This document shows positions 30,825 through 40,283 of a stretch of DNA of 64,000 nt, one piece after another. The notes under the pieces are model-generated. The model did no database searches, was not told the origin of the DNA, and saw nothing but the letters and a program-made list of their open reading frames with translations. The DNA lies in contig JAHFVD010000033.1 in assembly GCA_023264735.1 (NCBI GenBank), positions 1-64,000 on the forward strand, in the 5' to 3' direction. The translations under genes and the position numbers were made by a program. The DNA is from Mycobacterium sp. (GTDB lineage: Bacteria; Actinomycetota; Actinomycetes; Mycobacteriales; Mycobacteriaceae). Every line of letters starts with the position of its first letter. Position 1 is the first letter of the stretch.

Positions 30825-32120
30825 ATGTGGGACTTTGAAACCGACCCCGAATACCAGAAGAAGCTCGACTGGGTCGAGGAGTTCATGCGTGAAGAACTCG
30901 AGCCGTTGGACTTCGCACCGCTGGACCCCTACGAGAAGACCAACCCCGAGGTGTTGCGGGTACTGCGCCCGTTGCAGCAGCAAGTCAGGGACCAGGGCCT
31001 GTGGGCCGCGCACCTGGGCCCGGATTTGGGCGGGCAGGGCTACGGGCAGGTGAAGCTGGCGCTGCTGAACGAGATCGTCGGCCGGTCTCGTTGGGCACCT
31101 TCGGTTTTCGGGTCCCAGGCGCCGGACTCCGGTAACGCCGAGATCCTCGCCATGTTCGGTACCGAGGAGCAGAAGGAGCGCTATCTGCAACCGCTGCTCA
31201 ATGGTGAGATCTCGTCGTGTTATTCGATGACCGAACCGCATGGCGGCTCCGATCCCGGCCTCTTCACCACGCATGCCGAACGCGACGGCGACGAGTGGGT
31301 GATCAACGGCGAGAAGTGGTTTTCCTCGAACGCCCGCAACGCCTCGTTCTTCATCGTCATGGTGGTGACGAACCCGGAAGCCCGTACGCACCAGAAGATG
31401 TCGCTGTTCATCGTCCCGGCCGAAACGTCCGGCATAGAGATTATCCGCAACGTCGGGGTCGGCGGCGAGTCCGACGACCGCGCTGGCCACGGCTACATCC
31501 GCTACAACGACGTTCGGGTGCCGGCCGATCATGTGCTCGGCGGTGAGGGCCAGGCGTTCGCGATCGCCCAGACCCGGCTCGGCGGCGGCCGCGTGCACCA
31601 CGCGATGCGCACGATTGCGTTGGCCCGCAAGGCTTTCGACATGATGTGCGAGCGGGCAGTGTCCCGGCAGACCCGTCAGGGGCCGCTGGGTAACTACCAG
31701 ATGACGCAGGAGAAGATCGCCGACAGCTGGATTCAGATCGAGCAGTTCCGGTTGTTGGTGTTGCGCACCGCCTGGAAGATCGACAAGTACCACGACTACC
31801 AGAAGGTGCGCCGGGACATCGCCGCGGTGAAGGTGGCCATGCCGCAGGTCCTGCATGACGTCGTGCAGCGGGCCATGCATTTGCATGGTGCACTGGGGGT
31901 TTCCGACGAGATGCCGTTCGTGAAGATGTTGGTGGGCGCCGAGTCGCTGGCCATCGCCGACGGTCCCACCGAGGTGCACAAGCTGACCGTGGCCCGGCGC
32001 ACCCTCAAGGAGTACGAGCCCGTCGACACACTGTTCCCGTCCCAGCACATCCCGACCCGGCGCGCGGCCGCCCAGGCCCGGCTGGCCGAGATGCTCGAAC
32101 ACGAGGTCGCCGAACTCTGA
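30825..32120 (+). CDS. Acyl-CoA dehydrogenase
   Basis: CYSMTEPHGGSDPGLFTTHAERDGDEWVINGEKWFSSNA; QILHD-type MPQVLHDVVQRAMHLHGALG. Confidence 0.93.
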   Translation: MWDFETDPEYQKKLDWVEEFMREELEPLDFAPLDPYEKTNPEVLRVLRPLQQQVRDQGLWAAHLGPDLGGQGYGQVKLALLNEIVGRSRWAPSVFGSQAPDSGNAEILAMFGTEEQKERYLQPLLNGEISSCYSMTEPHGGSDPGLFTTHAERDGDEWVINGEKWFSSNARNASFFIVMVVTNPEARTHQKMSLFIVPAETSGIEIIRNVGVGGESDDRAGHGYIRYNDVRVPADHVLGGEGQAFAIAQTRLGGGRVHHAMRTIALARKAFDMMCERAVSRQTRQGPLGNYQMTQEKIADSWIQIEQFRLLVLRTAWKIDKYHDYQKVRRDIAAVKVAMPQVLHDVVQRAMHLHGALGVSDEMPFVKMLVGAESLAIADGPTEVHKLTVARRTLKEYEPVDTLFPSQHIPTRRAAAQARLAEMLEHEVAEL

Positions 32121-32785
32121 TGGCGGCCGGCACGTCGGCCACCCTGGTTGCCGCCGCCGAGCGGTTGTTCGCCGAACGCGGGGTGGACGCGGTGAGCCTG
32201 CGGGAGATCGCCCGCGAGGCGGGAGCCCGCAACGTGATGGCGGTGCAGTACCACTTCACCGACCGGGCCGGGGTGCTGGCCGCGATCGCCGACAAGCACC
32301 TGCCGGTGGTCGACGCGCGTCGGGATGCACTGCTGGACGACGTCGAATCTGAGGCAACACCTTCGATGCGATCGATGGCCTCGGCACTGGTGACGCCGCT
32401 GGCGGCCAAGCTCGCCGATACCGACGGCGGCCCGGCGTTCCTGCGCATCCACGCCGATCTGCTCAACCGGCCGGTGCCCACCTTCGATTTCACTGGCCAC
32501 TCCAGCAGCCTGCAGCGCTGGCGCCGACTGCTGGAGCCATTGTTAGATCCGGTGGCCGTGACTCTGCATCCACGGCTCGGTGCGCTGGTGTACGCCGCTG
32601 TCGAGTTGGGCCGCCGCGCGGCCACCGCGCCGCACGCCGACGACCGGTTGTTCACCAGTCACCTGGTCGACACGGTCGCCGCAATGCTCGCCGCTGCACC
32701 CTCGGCGCAGACTCGGGCGCTGGCGCGGGAACGGCAGGCCCGCAAGGCCGCGCCTCAGGTGCGCAGGATCGTCAGGCCCTCCTGA
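32120..32785 (+). CDS. TetR-family regulator
   Basis: AAERLFAERGVDAVSLREIAREAGARNVMAVQYHFTDRAGVL. Confidence 0.88.
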   Translation: MAAGTSATLVAAAERLFAERGVDAVSLREIAREAGARNVMAVQYHFTDRAGVLAAIADKHLPVVDARRDALLDDVESEATPSMRSMASALVTPLAAKLADTDGGPAFLRIHADLLNRPVPTFDFTGHSSSLQRWRRLLEPLLDPVAVTLHPRLGALVYAAVELGRRAATAPHADDRLFTSHLVDTVAAMLAAAPSAQTRALARERQARKAAPQVRRIVRPS

Positions 32786-33555
32786 ACGAGGGTTGCGGTC
32801 AACACCTTCTCGGCGTCGTAGAGATTCAGGGTGACCAGCCCGCGGCCACGCGCGGCGGCCGGTGAGCGGGATTCCAGCAGATTCCACGCCCCAGCCTGGA
32901 TCGGCCGGTGAAACCAGATCGACGAGTCGGTGGTGGCGGTGCGGTGGCTGCGGTCGGTCATCGTGTGGCCGTGCACCTGTAGCACGGGGTCGATGCCGTA
33001 GATATCGGTGACGTAGACCGCCGCGCACGGGGACAGCCACGGTGCGCCGTCCAGCGGCACGGTGACCCGCCACCACAGCCGGCGGACGAATTCGCCTGTG
33101 CTCCAGTCATCGTCGGTGCGGATGTCGATCTCATCGAGCGGCAGCGACGGGGCCGGTCCGATCGGTCCGGTGGCGGGCAGCTGTTCGGGATCGCGTGGCA
33201 CCGTTGTCTGTACGGCGTGCTCGGGACCCTCGGCAGCGGCCGAGAACGAGACCGTCGCGGAGATCAGCAACCGGCCCTCCTGGCGGGCCAGCACCCGCCT
33301 GGAGGCCGTGGTGCGCCCGTCGGAGACGCGTTCGACGTCGTAGCGCACCGGCGCACCGGCGTCACCGCCGCGCAGGAACTGCACGTGCAGGCTCGTCGGC
33401 GTCTTGTCGACGTCCACGGTGTGGCAGGCCGCCGCCATGGCCTGGGCGGCGAGATGCCCACCGTAGGCCCGCTTCTCGGCGGGCCCGCTTTCGGCGCCGA
33501 CAAAGGTGTCGGTGTCCGAGGCGGTGACGTCGAGCAGCCGGGCCAGCACGCTCAC
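32755..33555 (-). CDS. Acyl-CoA thioesterase II (TesB-like)
   Basis: VFGGHLAAQAM-type RAYGGHLAAQAMAAACHTVD, LHVQFLRGGDAGAPVRYDVERVSDGRT. Confidence 0.87.
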   Translation of the reverse strand: MSVLARLLDVTASDTDTFVGAESGPAEKRAYGGHLAAQAMAAACHTVDVDKTPTSLHVQFLRGGDAGAPVRYDVERVSDGRTTASRRVLARQEGRLLISATVSFSAAAEGPEHAVQTTVPRDPEQLPATGPIGPAPSLPLDEIDIRTDDDWSTGEFVRRLWWRVTVPLDGAPWLSPCAAVYVTDIYGIDPVLQVHGHTMTDRSHRTATTDSSIWFHRPIQAGAWNLLESRSPAAARGRGLVTLNLYDAEKVLTATLVQEGLTILRT

Positions 33556-34766
33556 GCCGGCTCGGTTCCCGTTGCGACAGTTCCAGATTCGATCAGGCCG
33601 GCGACCTCATCGGCGGTGTAGCCGACCTCGGCCAGCACGGCTGCGGTGTCGTCGCCGAGGGCGGGGGCGGGTTGAGCTGCGACGTGCGCGCCGTCGACCG
33701 ACATCGGCAGCCCCGGGGCCAGGTAGTCGCCGATCCTGGGTTGCGTCAGCATCGTGAACAACGGGTTGGCGGTCACCCGGGGGTCCTCGGCGACTTCGGC
33801 GAAGTCCAGGTAGCGGTCCCACAGCACGGAGCTCTGCGACAGCGCGGCCGCCACCTGCTCGGCGGTATGGCTTTTGAACCACGGCGCGAACAAGCCGCTC
33901 AGCACTGCGCGGTGCTCGTAGCGCTGACCTTCGTCGTTGAAGTCGGCACCCAGCGCTTCGGCAACGGCGGCAACGGCTTTGGTGGTACCGGTCAGCGCGG
34001 CGAGATCGCGGAAGTGCCGGTTGGTCAGCGTCACCAGCATGAAGGCGACACCGTCGCTGCTGGTGTAGTCCTGGCCGTACTGGCCGTAGATCCCGTTGCC
34101 CAGGCGTGGACGCTGCGTTCCGTTGACCATCGGCTCGGTGAGGAACCCGAGGTTGGCCGCGGTGGCCAGCGCGACATCGTCCAGCGGCAGCCGGATGCGG
34201 CTGCCCTGCCCGGTGGTCTCGCGGCGGCGCAGCGCCACCAGGATTGCCAGGGCCGCATACAGGCCGCAGCTGACATCCCAGGCGGGCAGCACGTGGTTGA
34301 CGGGGCCGACCTGTGCGGGGGAACCGGTGACCAGCGGAAATCCGGTGGCCGCGTTGACCGTGTAGTCCACCCCGGTGGACCCGTCACCGCGGCCCACTAC
34401 TTCCAGGTGGATCAGGTCGGGGCGCTGCGCGCTCAGCTCCTCATAGGAATGCCATTGCCGCCCGGCCACATTGGTGATCAGGATGCCACTGTCAGCGATC
34501 AGCCCGGCGACCAGGTGCTGCCCCTCCTCGGAACGCATGTCGGCGGCCACCGAACGTTTGCTCTTGTTGAGCCCGGCCCAATAGATGCTGTCGCCGGCCT
34601 GAGTCAGCGGCCAGCGCTTGTAATCGGCCGCCCCGCCGACCGGGTCGACCCTGATGACGTCGGCGCCCAGCTGCGCCAGTGTCATCCCGGCCAGCGGCAC
34701 GGCCACGAAGCTGGAGATCTCGATGATGCGGATACCGGCCAATGGCAGGTCGGGGGAAGCGGTCAC
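33552..34766 (-). CDS. CaiB/BaiF family CoA-transferase (class III)
   Basis: LAGIRIIEISSFVAVPLAGMTLAQLGADVIRVDPVGG; GTG at 34766. Confidence 0.9.
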   Translation of the reverse strand: MTASPDLPLAGIRIIEISSFVAVPLAGMTLAQLGADVIRVDPVGGAADYKRWPLTQAGDSIYWAGLNKSKRSVAADMRSEEGQHLVAGLIADSGILITNVAGRQWHSYEELSAQRPDLIHLEVVGRGDGSTGVDYTVNAATGFPLVTGSPAQVGPVNHVLPAWDVSCGLYAALAILVALRRRETTGQGSRIRLPLDDVALATAANLGFLTEPMVNGTQRPRLGNGIYGQYGQDYTSSDGVAFMLVTLTNRHFRDLAALTGTTKAVAAVAEALGADFNDEGQRYEHRAVLSGLFAPWFKSHTAEQVAAALSQSSVLWDRYLDFAEVAEDPRVTANPLFTMLTQPRIGDYLAPGLPMSVDGAHVAAQPAPALGDDTAAVLAEVGYTADEVAGLIESGTVATGTEPA

Positions 34767-34791
34767 CCGAAGAGTATGGCGGGTGGCCCGC

Positions 34792-35091
34792 TCACCACAC
34801 TCCGACGGGCACTCCCAGGCAGAACAGGAAGAGGCACAGCAGGAACCATCCAGCGCCCTGCCAGATCGGCCAGACTCCCTCGGCACGCCAGACCCGGTAG
34901 GTCTGGACGAATGCCCCGATCCCACCGACGAACAGGGTCAGCGGCACCAGGATGCCTGCGATCAGCGAGTGCCAGATCAGGGTCACCGCCAGTGCTAACC
35001 CGGCCACCACGACGACGGAGACCACGTAGATCACCGCCGCGCGGAAGGCCGCTGGATCGTGCCAGCTCTTCTCGACATCGTTGCGGTTCAT
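34792..35091 (-). CDS. Small membrane protein of unknown function
   Basis: Three predicted TM segments. Confidence 0.65.
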   Translation of the reverse strand: MNRNDVEKSWHDPAAFRAAVIYVVSVVVVAGLALAVTLIWHSLIAGILVPLTLFVGGIGAFVQTYRVWRAEGVWPIWQGAGWFLLCLFLFCLGVPVGVW

Positions 35092-35122
35092 CAGTCCCAG
35101 CGTAGGTCGTCAGGCAGATTGA

Positions 35123-35173
35123 TTGAGCGCACACGTTCGACGACCAGCTGAAATATGCGACGTGAGCACTCAA
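35123..35173. repeat. Intergenic imperfect inverted repeat TTGAGCGCACACG...CGTGAGCACTCAA
   Basis: 11 of 13 arm positions pair. Confidence 0.6.
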
Positions 35174-35198
35174 CCAACGCTCTTGGGATAATCGAACG

Positions 35199-35699
35199 AT
35201 GCGTCTGCTGTTGATAGCCGACACTCACATCCCCAACCGCGCCCGCGACCTGCCCGAACCCGTATGGCACGAAGTCGAGCGCTCCGATGTCGTCATCCAC
35301 GCCGGTGACTGGGTCGACGAGAGCCTGCTCGACGAGCTGTCGGCGCGCGCCAAACGGCTGGTCGCCTGCTGGGGCAACAACGACGGCCCCGAACTGCGGT
35401 CGCGGTTGCCCGAATGCGCCGACGTGACGTTGGACGGCCTGCGCTTCACCGTCGTCCACGAGACCGGCGCCGCCTCGGGCCGGGAAGCCAGGATGGCGCA
35501 GCGCTACCCCGGCACCGACGTGCTGGTCTTCGGCCACAGCCACATCCCGTGGGACACCACCGCGCGGACCGGCCTGCGGCTGCTGAATCCGGGCTCGCCG
35601 ACTGATCGGCGCCGCCAGCCGTTCTGCACGTACATGACCGCCGTGACCCAGCCCGGGGTGCTCGCCGATGTAAAGCAGCATCAGATCGAGAAGACTTAG
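35199..35699 (+). CDS. YfcE/MJ0936-type metallophosphoesterase
   Basis: MRLLLIADTHIPNRARDLP, VIHAGDWVDE, ACWGNNDGP, LVFGHSHIP. Confidence 0.92.
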   Translation: MRLLLIADTHIPNRARDLPEPVWHEVERSDVVIHAGDWVDESLLDELSARAKRLVACWGNNDGPELRSRLPECADVTLDGLRFTVVHETGAASGREARMAQRYPGTDVLVFGHSHIPWDTTARTGLRLLNPGSPTDRRRQPFCTYMTAVTQPGVLADVKQHQIEKT

Positions 35700-35716
35700 C
35701 TCTGAAACAGAGCTAA
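35696..35716. promoter_or_regulatory. MarR operator candidate TTAGCTCTG-AAA-CAGAGCTAA
   Basis: Perfect 9-3-9 palindrome 10 bp upstream of the marR GTG, overlapping the previous stop codon. Confidence 0.75.
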
Positions 35717-35725
35717 TCTGGCGGA

Positions 35726-36178
35726 GTGGATGTTCGCACCGATCTCGTCGCCGAGCTGTTCGGCACCGTCGGCCGATTCCGTCGTACCGTCCGCAGAGCC
35801 GCAGGCGCCTCGTTCGTGACTGCCGGGCTGACCGAATCGCAAGCCGAGCTGTTGCGGCTGGTCGGCAGGCAGCCGGGCATCTCGGTGAGCGCGGCCGCCG
35901 CCGAACTCGGGCTGGCCGCCAACACCGCCTCCACGCTGGTGTCGAAGTTGTCGGCCGACGGACTGCTGGTACGCACGCCCGACCCCGGCGATCGGCGGGT
36001 GGGCCGCCTCGAGCTCACCGCACCGGCCCAGCAGATCGCCGACGAAACGCGCGCCGCACGTCGCGCTGCGCTGGCCGAGGCGCTCGACGAACTCGACGAC
36101 GACGACGCGGAGGCGCTGGCCGCCGGCATCCGGGTGCTGGCCGACATCACCACCACACTGCGGGAGAAGAAGCCATGA
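35726..36178 (+). CDS. MarR-family regulator
   Basis: LTESQAELLRLVGRQPGISVSAAAAELGLAANTASTLVSKLSADGLLVRTPDPGDRRVGRLELT. Confidence 0.9.
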   Translation: MDVRTDLVAELFGTVGRFRRTVRRAAGASFVTAGLTESQAELLRLVGRQPGISVSAAAAELGLAANTASTLVSKLSADGLLVRTPDPGDRRVGRLELTAPAQQIADETRAARRAALAEALDELDDDDAEALAAGIRVLADITTTLREKKP

Positions 36179-36984
36179 CCACATCTGCGATCGACTGCCA
36201 GAACCTGACCCACCGCTACGGCGATTTCACCGCCGTCGACGACCTGACGCTGCAGGTCCACACCGGCGAAACCCTTGGCCTGCTTGGCCCGAACGGCGCG
36301 GGCAAGACCACCGTGGTGCGACTGCTGACCACGCTGGCCCCGATCCAGAGTGGGCAGGTGCGTATCTTCGGGCTCGATGCGCGGCACGACACCATGGACA
36401 TCAGGTACAACCTTGGCTATGTGCCCCAACAGCTTTCGATCGAGCAGGCGCTGACCGGCCGGCAGAATGTGGAATGGTTCGCCCGGCTCTACGACGTGCC
36501 GCGGTCGATACGTAAACAACGAGTCAGCGCGGCGCTGGAGGCGATGCAGCTGCTCGACGTGGCCGACAAGTTGGCCGGCACCTACTCCGGCGGTATGGTG
36601 CGCCGCCTGGAGCTGGCTCAGGCGCTGGTCAACCAGCCGTCGCTGCTGATTCTCGACGAGCCAACGGTGGGCCTGGATCCCATTGCCCGCGACAGTGTTT
36701 GGTCGCAAGTGGCCACCATGCAGCAGGAGTTCGGCATGACGGTGCTGCTGACCACCCACTACATGGAGGAAGCCGACGTGCTGTGCGACCGAGTCGCGCT
36801 GATGCACCACGGCCAGCTCCGGGCGGTCGGCACCCCTGCCGAGCTCAAGACCAAGGTCGGTCCGGAGGCGAGTCTGGAAGACGTCTTCCGGCATTACGCC
36901 GGCTCCGGGCTCGACGAGACCGCCGACCACGCGGGCCTGCGCGGCGTGCGAGCCGGCCGGAAGGCGGCGCGCAATGCCAGTTGA
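36175..36984 (+). CDS. DrrA-like ABC transporter ATP-binding protein
   Basis: GLLGPNGAGKTTVVRLLTTL, YSGGMVRRLELAQALVNQPSLLILDEPTVGLDP. Confidence 0.93.
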   Translation: MTTSAIDCQNLTHRYGDFTAVDDLTLQVHTGETLGLLGPNGAGKTTVVRLLTTLAPIQSGQVRIFGLDARHDTMDIRYNLGYVPQQLSIEQALTGRQNVEWFARLYDVPRSIRKQRVSAALEAMQLLDVADKLAGTYSGGMVRRLELAQALVNQPSLLILDEPTVGLDPIARDSVWSQVATMQQEFGMTVLLTTHYMEEADVLCDRVALMHHGQLRAVGTPAELKTKVGPEASLEDVFRHYAGSGLDETADHAGLRGVRAGRKAARNAS

Positions 36985-37798
36985 GTCCGCCACCACACCC
37001 CGCCTGCTGCGGGCACCGCGCGGCTGGCGGCGCATGCCCAGCCTGGCCGGCCGGATGGAGACATTCGCGTGGGTCGAGTTGCAGAAGCTGCGCCACGACC
37101 GCACCGAGCTGGTCACCCGGATGGTGCAGCCGGCGTTGTGGCTGTTGATCTTCGGCACGACATTCAACCGGCTGCACGTCATCGACACCGGCTCGGTGCC
37201 GTACCTGGCATTCCTGGCGCCGGGCATCATCGCCCAGTCGGCACTGTTCATCTCGATCTTCTACGGCATCCAGATCGTCTGGGATCGCGATGCCGGCATC
37301 CTGGCCAAGCTCATGGTGACACCGGCCCCCGCGTCGGCGTTGGTGACGGGCAAGGCCTTTGCCGCCGGGGTGCGGTCGATCGCGCAGGTGGTCGGGGTGC
37401 TGGCGCTGGCCTACATCATGGGCATCCACATGACGTACAACCCGCTGCGGATTCTGGCCGCGATGGGTGTGGTGATGCTCGGGTCGGCGTTCTTCGCCTG
37501 CCTGTCGATGGCGCTGGCCGGGCTGGTCCGTAACCGCGACCGGCTGATGGGCATCGGGCAGGCCATCACGATGCCGTTGTTCTTCGCCTCCAACGCGCTG
37601 TACCCGGTGTCGGTGATGCCGGAGTGGTTGCGCTGGCTGTCCCGGGTGAATCCGCTGAGCTACGAGGTGGATTCGCTGCGGCTGCTGCTGGTGGGGATCC
37701 CGTCGGCGCATCCGTGGCTGGACCTGGGCGTGTTGGCGCTGTCCGCGGTGGTCGGCGTCGCCGCCGCGTCCGTGCTGCTACGGCGGCTCGTGCGCTAG
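36974..37798 (+). CDS. DrrB/ABC-2 type transporter permease
   Basis: YLAFLAPGIIAQSALFISIFYGIQIVWDRDAGILAKLMVTPAP; ABC-2 signature. Confidence 0.92.
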   Translation: MPVESATTPRLLRAPRGWRRMPSLAGRMETFAWVELQKLRHDRTELVTRMVQPALWLLIFGTTFNRLHVIDTGSVPYLAFLAPGIIAQSALFISIFYGIQIVWDRDAGILAKLMVTPAPASALVTGKAFAAGVRSIAQVVGVLALAYIMGIHMTYNPLRILAAMGVVMLGSAFFACLSMALAGLVRNRDRLMGIGQAITMPLFFASNALYPVSVMPEWLRWLSRVNPLSYEVDSLRLLLVGIPSAHPWLDLGVLALSAVVGVAAASVLLRRLVR

Positions 37799-37987
37799 CT
37801 CTCACCGCGAACGTAACGCCACGGCGCTGGAACGGCGATTTCGCCGCCATGACGTTGCCCTCGCGGCGGGTCAAAGCGGAATACCGCGAGTCTGCCTGCC
37901 AGCGCCTCACTGGCGCCACGCTTGTCAGCGGTCTGGTCGCGAAGATCGAGGCAACGGCCGACCCGTCCGCGCGCTGACTTCTGCGCC

Positions 37988-38007
37988 TGTAATCCATTAG
38001 GACGACA
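37988..38007. promoter_or_regulatory. NarL-type box N1: TGTAATCCATTAGGACGACA
   Basis: Degenerate copy of the 38953 and 40934 palindrome upstream of 38132-38464. Confidence 0.55.
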
Positions 38008-38131
38008 CCCCGTTCATCCTCTGTGCCCTGCATTTGGTCGGCAGACTTCGCGCCTCACCGGCCAGATAGTTGTCCTACGGCCCGAACACCGGCCGAGACA
38101 CCCAAATCACCACTGACATAGAGGAATTCCC

Positions 38132-38464
38132 ATGAACAACACCATCGGCCGCGGCCGCACTTTCGTCATCGGTTCGGTCGTCGCAGGCGCGCTGACCCTG
38201 TCCGCGCTCGGCGTGGCCGCGACGGCTGCTGCCGCACCCGGCGGCGGTTCCAACGCTCAGGACACCGTCAGCCGGCTCACCAGCCAGGGCTACAACGTCG
38301 CACTCAACCACAACGGTGGCTGGTCGGACGTGCCGCTCTCGGAGTGCGTCGTCAACGGCATCCACGGCTTGGTCAGCGGCGTGCCGCAGGGTCAGCCGCT
38401 GCCGCCCGAGCAGCAGGGCGCCCAGACCGTCTACGTCGACGTGGGCTGCTCGACAACCGAATAA
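38132..38464 (+). CDS. Small secreted protein of unknown function
   Basis: Signal peptide ending AAAAPGG; VALNHNGGWSDVPLSECVVNGIHGL. Confidence 0.75.
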   Translation: MNNTIGRGRTFVIGSVVAGALTLSALGVAATAAAAPGGGSNAQDTVSRLTSQGYNVALNHNGGWSDVPLSECVVNGIHGLVSGVPQGQPLPPEQQGAQTVYVDVGCSTTE

Positions 38465-38472
38465 CTCCAACC

Positions 38473-38513
38473 GCGCTCGCGCCCGGCCGGAATCTCCGGT
38501 CGGGCGTGAGCGC
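38473..38513. terminator. GC-rich hairpin GCGCTCGCGCCCGGCCGGA-ATC-TCCGGTCGGGCGTGAGCGC
   Basis: 19-bp arms with two G-U-type positions, just downstream of 38464. Confidence 0.7.
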
Positions 38514-38541
38514 GTGCTGGTGTCAGTGCCCGACCCGCAGA

Positions 38542-38578
38542 AGACCGCCCTCCCCGATGGATTCGGGGAGGGCGGTCT
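38542..38578. terminator. Perfect 16-bp hairpin AGACCGCCCTCCCCGA-TGGAT-TCGGGGAGGGCGGTCT
   Basis: Located between two convergent genes. Confidence 0.85.
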
Positions 38579-38592
38579 GGCTTCGTGGTGGG

Positions 38593-38838
38593 CTAAACCC
38601 CTGGCTGGTGGAAGTTGCCGGCCGCCTTGGGATCCAGCAGCGACGGGTGGTGCCGGTGCCACCAGTAACCGGGGGTGGCTTCCACGGCGGGGGTGGCGTG
38701 CGTCTGCGGGGTCGCGACGATGCCCGGGTGAGGCGCGGTCTCGGCTGCGCTGGCGGCGCCGGCCAGTCCGAGTGCTCCGCCGATGATGCCTGCGGACAGG
38801 ATCGGCAACGCCAGATAACGGGCGACGGTGTTCTTCAT
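38593..38838 (-). CDS. Small secreted protein of unknown function
   Basis: MKNTVARYLALPILSAGIIGGALGLAGAASAAETAPHPG signal peptide; ATG at 38838. Confidence 0.7.
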   Translation of the reverse strand: MKNTVARYLALPILSAGIIGGALGLAGAASAAETAPHPGIVATPQTHATPAVEATPGYWWHRHHPSLLDPKAAGNFHQPGV

Positions 38839-38952
38839 GATGAATTCTCCTGTGTGAGTGGATATTTCAGACCGGTTTCGGTCATGAGACAACTATCGGC
38901 TCGCCACCTCGCGGTGTATGTCGCGCAAATACACGTATGGGCGAATGAACGT

Positions 38953-38976
38953 GGTGTCGTCCGTTCGGACGACACC
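38953..38976. promoter_or_regulatory. NarL-type box N2: GGTGTCGTCCG-TT-CGGACGACACC
   Basis: Perfect 11-2-11 palindrome 26 bp upstream of the sensor kinase start. Confidence 0.75.
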
Positions 38977-39002
38977 AGCGCCCGGCTGGTTACACTCCCG
39001 GT

Positions 39003-40283
39003 GTGCGCCAGGACGGCAGCCCGCCGAAGCGGCCAGGTCGCTTCTGGGTGAGCCTGGTCGTCCCGCCCATGCCCTCCGACGTCGGGACCAGCGAGGCGGT
39101 CCGGGCGATCTTCTTCAAATTCGAGAACCAGGCGCAGCGGCTGCGGGCGATCCTGCGGCTGCTTCTGGTGGCCGTCATGGTGTTGGCCGTCGTCGCCTCG
39201 ACACCGCGTTCGTCATGGCCCGCGCAACTCGCCTTGGTGGCCGGATACGCCGTGCTGGCGGCGCTGGCCGCCTGGGTTCGGCTGCAACAGCATCCGCGCA
39301 CCGCGCGGCTGCGAGCGCTCGAGCCGATGATGCCGATCGACATCGCGGCGATCTGCGTCCTGCAACTGCTGTCGCCCGGCAGCTACCTGATGCTCGGCCT
39401 GCTGGCATTCCTGCCGTTCTTCATCGCCACCCAGGCCGGCCAACGGGCCGCGGTCATGTCGGTGGCCGCGATCGTCGGCACAGCCATCGCCGTGCTGGCC
39501 GACCCGGTGTTCCGCCGGCAGATGTCCGCACCCGAGATCGCCGCGCTACTGGTGATGCTCGCGCTGCTGTGCCTGTGCTCGTACACGGTGTCGCGGGTAC
39601 AGCAGCGCCGACTGGCCAGCATCGCCGAGCTCACCGCGAGCCGGGCCATGCTGCTGAACGATGTCATGACCGCCGAGGAGCGGGAGCGCCGACGCGTCGC
39701 CGAAGCCCTGCACGACGGCCCCCTGCAGACCCTGTTGGCTGCCCGCCAGGACCTGCGCGATGCGATCCGCCCCAACCCCGACCTGACCGGGGTGGCGCGA
39801 GCCAGCGAGTTGCTCACCGATGTCGCACGCGAACTGCGCCAGACCACCCGCGAGCTGCATCCCTCGGTGCTCGAAGAAGGCGGACTGGAACACGCCGTTC
39901 GGGGATTGCTCGATGCGTTCGCCGAACGCAGCGGAGCGGCCGTCGAATGCTCGATCGACTATCCGCACTCGCACGCCGAGGATGCGACGGTGTACGGCGT
40001 CGTCCGCGAGTTACTCACCAACGTGGCCCGGCACGCCAACGCCACCCGGGTGTGGCTGACCCTGCGCGACAACGGCGACGCGGTGACACTCGAGGTCCGC
40101 GACGACGGCGTCGGTATCGATCCAGCGGTGGTATCCCGGCGCGTCGCCGAGGGCCACATCGGCCTGGCGTCACAGCGGTCTCGTATCGAATCACTCCAGG
40201 GCGCTTGGGAATTCCGGCCCGTCGAGCAGGGCACGTCCGTGCGGGTCCGGTTGCCACTACGCGATCACCAGGAGGTGCGGTGA
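39003..40283 (+). CDS. NarL-type (HisKA_3) sensor histidine kinase
   Basis: EERERRRVAEALHDGPLQTLLAARQDL, REL.TNVARHANATRVWL, HATPase DDGVGIDP, HIGLASQRSRIE. Confidence 0.9.
   Translation: MRQDGSPPKRPGRFWVSLVVPPMPSDVGTSEAVRAIFFKFENQAQRLRAILRLLLVAVMVLAVVASTPRSSWPAQLALVAGYAVLAALAAWVRLQQHPRTARLRALEPMMPIDIAAICVLQLLSPGSYLMLGLLAFLPFFIATQAGQRAAVMSVAAIVGTAIAVLADPVFRRQMSAPEIAALLVMLALLCLCSYTVSRVQQRRLASIAELTASRAMLLNDVMTAEERERRRVAEALHDGPLQTLLAARQDLRDAIRPNPDLTGVARASELLTDVARELRQTTRELHPSVLEEGGLEHAVRGLLDAFAERSGAAVECSIDYPHSHAEDATVYGVVRELLTNVARHANATRVWLTLRDNGDAVTLEVRDDGVGIDPAVVSRRVAEGHIGLASQRSRIESLQGAWEFRPVEQGTSVRVRLPLRDHQEVR

Noticed and set aside
30767-32102. 5' part of the 726-aa minus ORF 29922-32102
   Set aside because: Upstream part is antisense to acyl-CoA dehydrogenase; real gene starts at GTG 30764.
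38870-38883. GACCG-GTTT-CGGTC dyad upstream of 38593-38838 as another regulon box
   Set aside because: Short and unrelated to the NarL-type palindrome; insufficient support.
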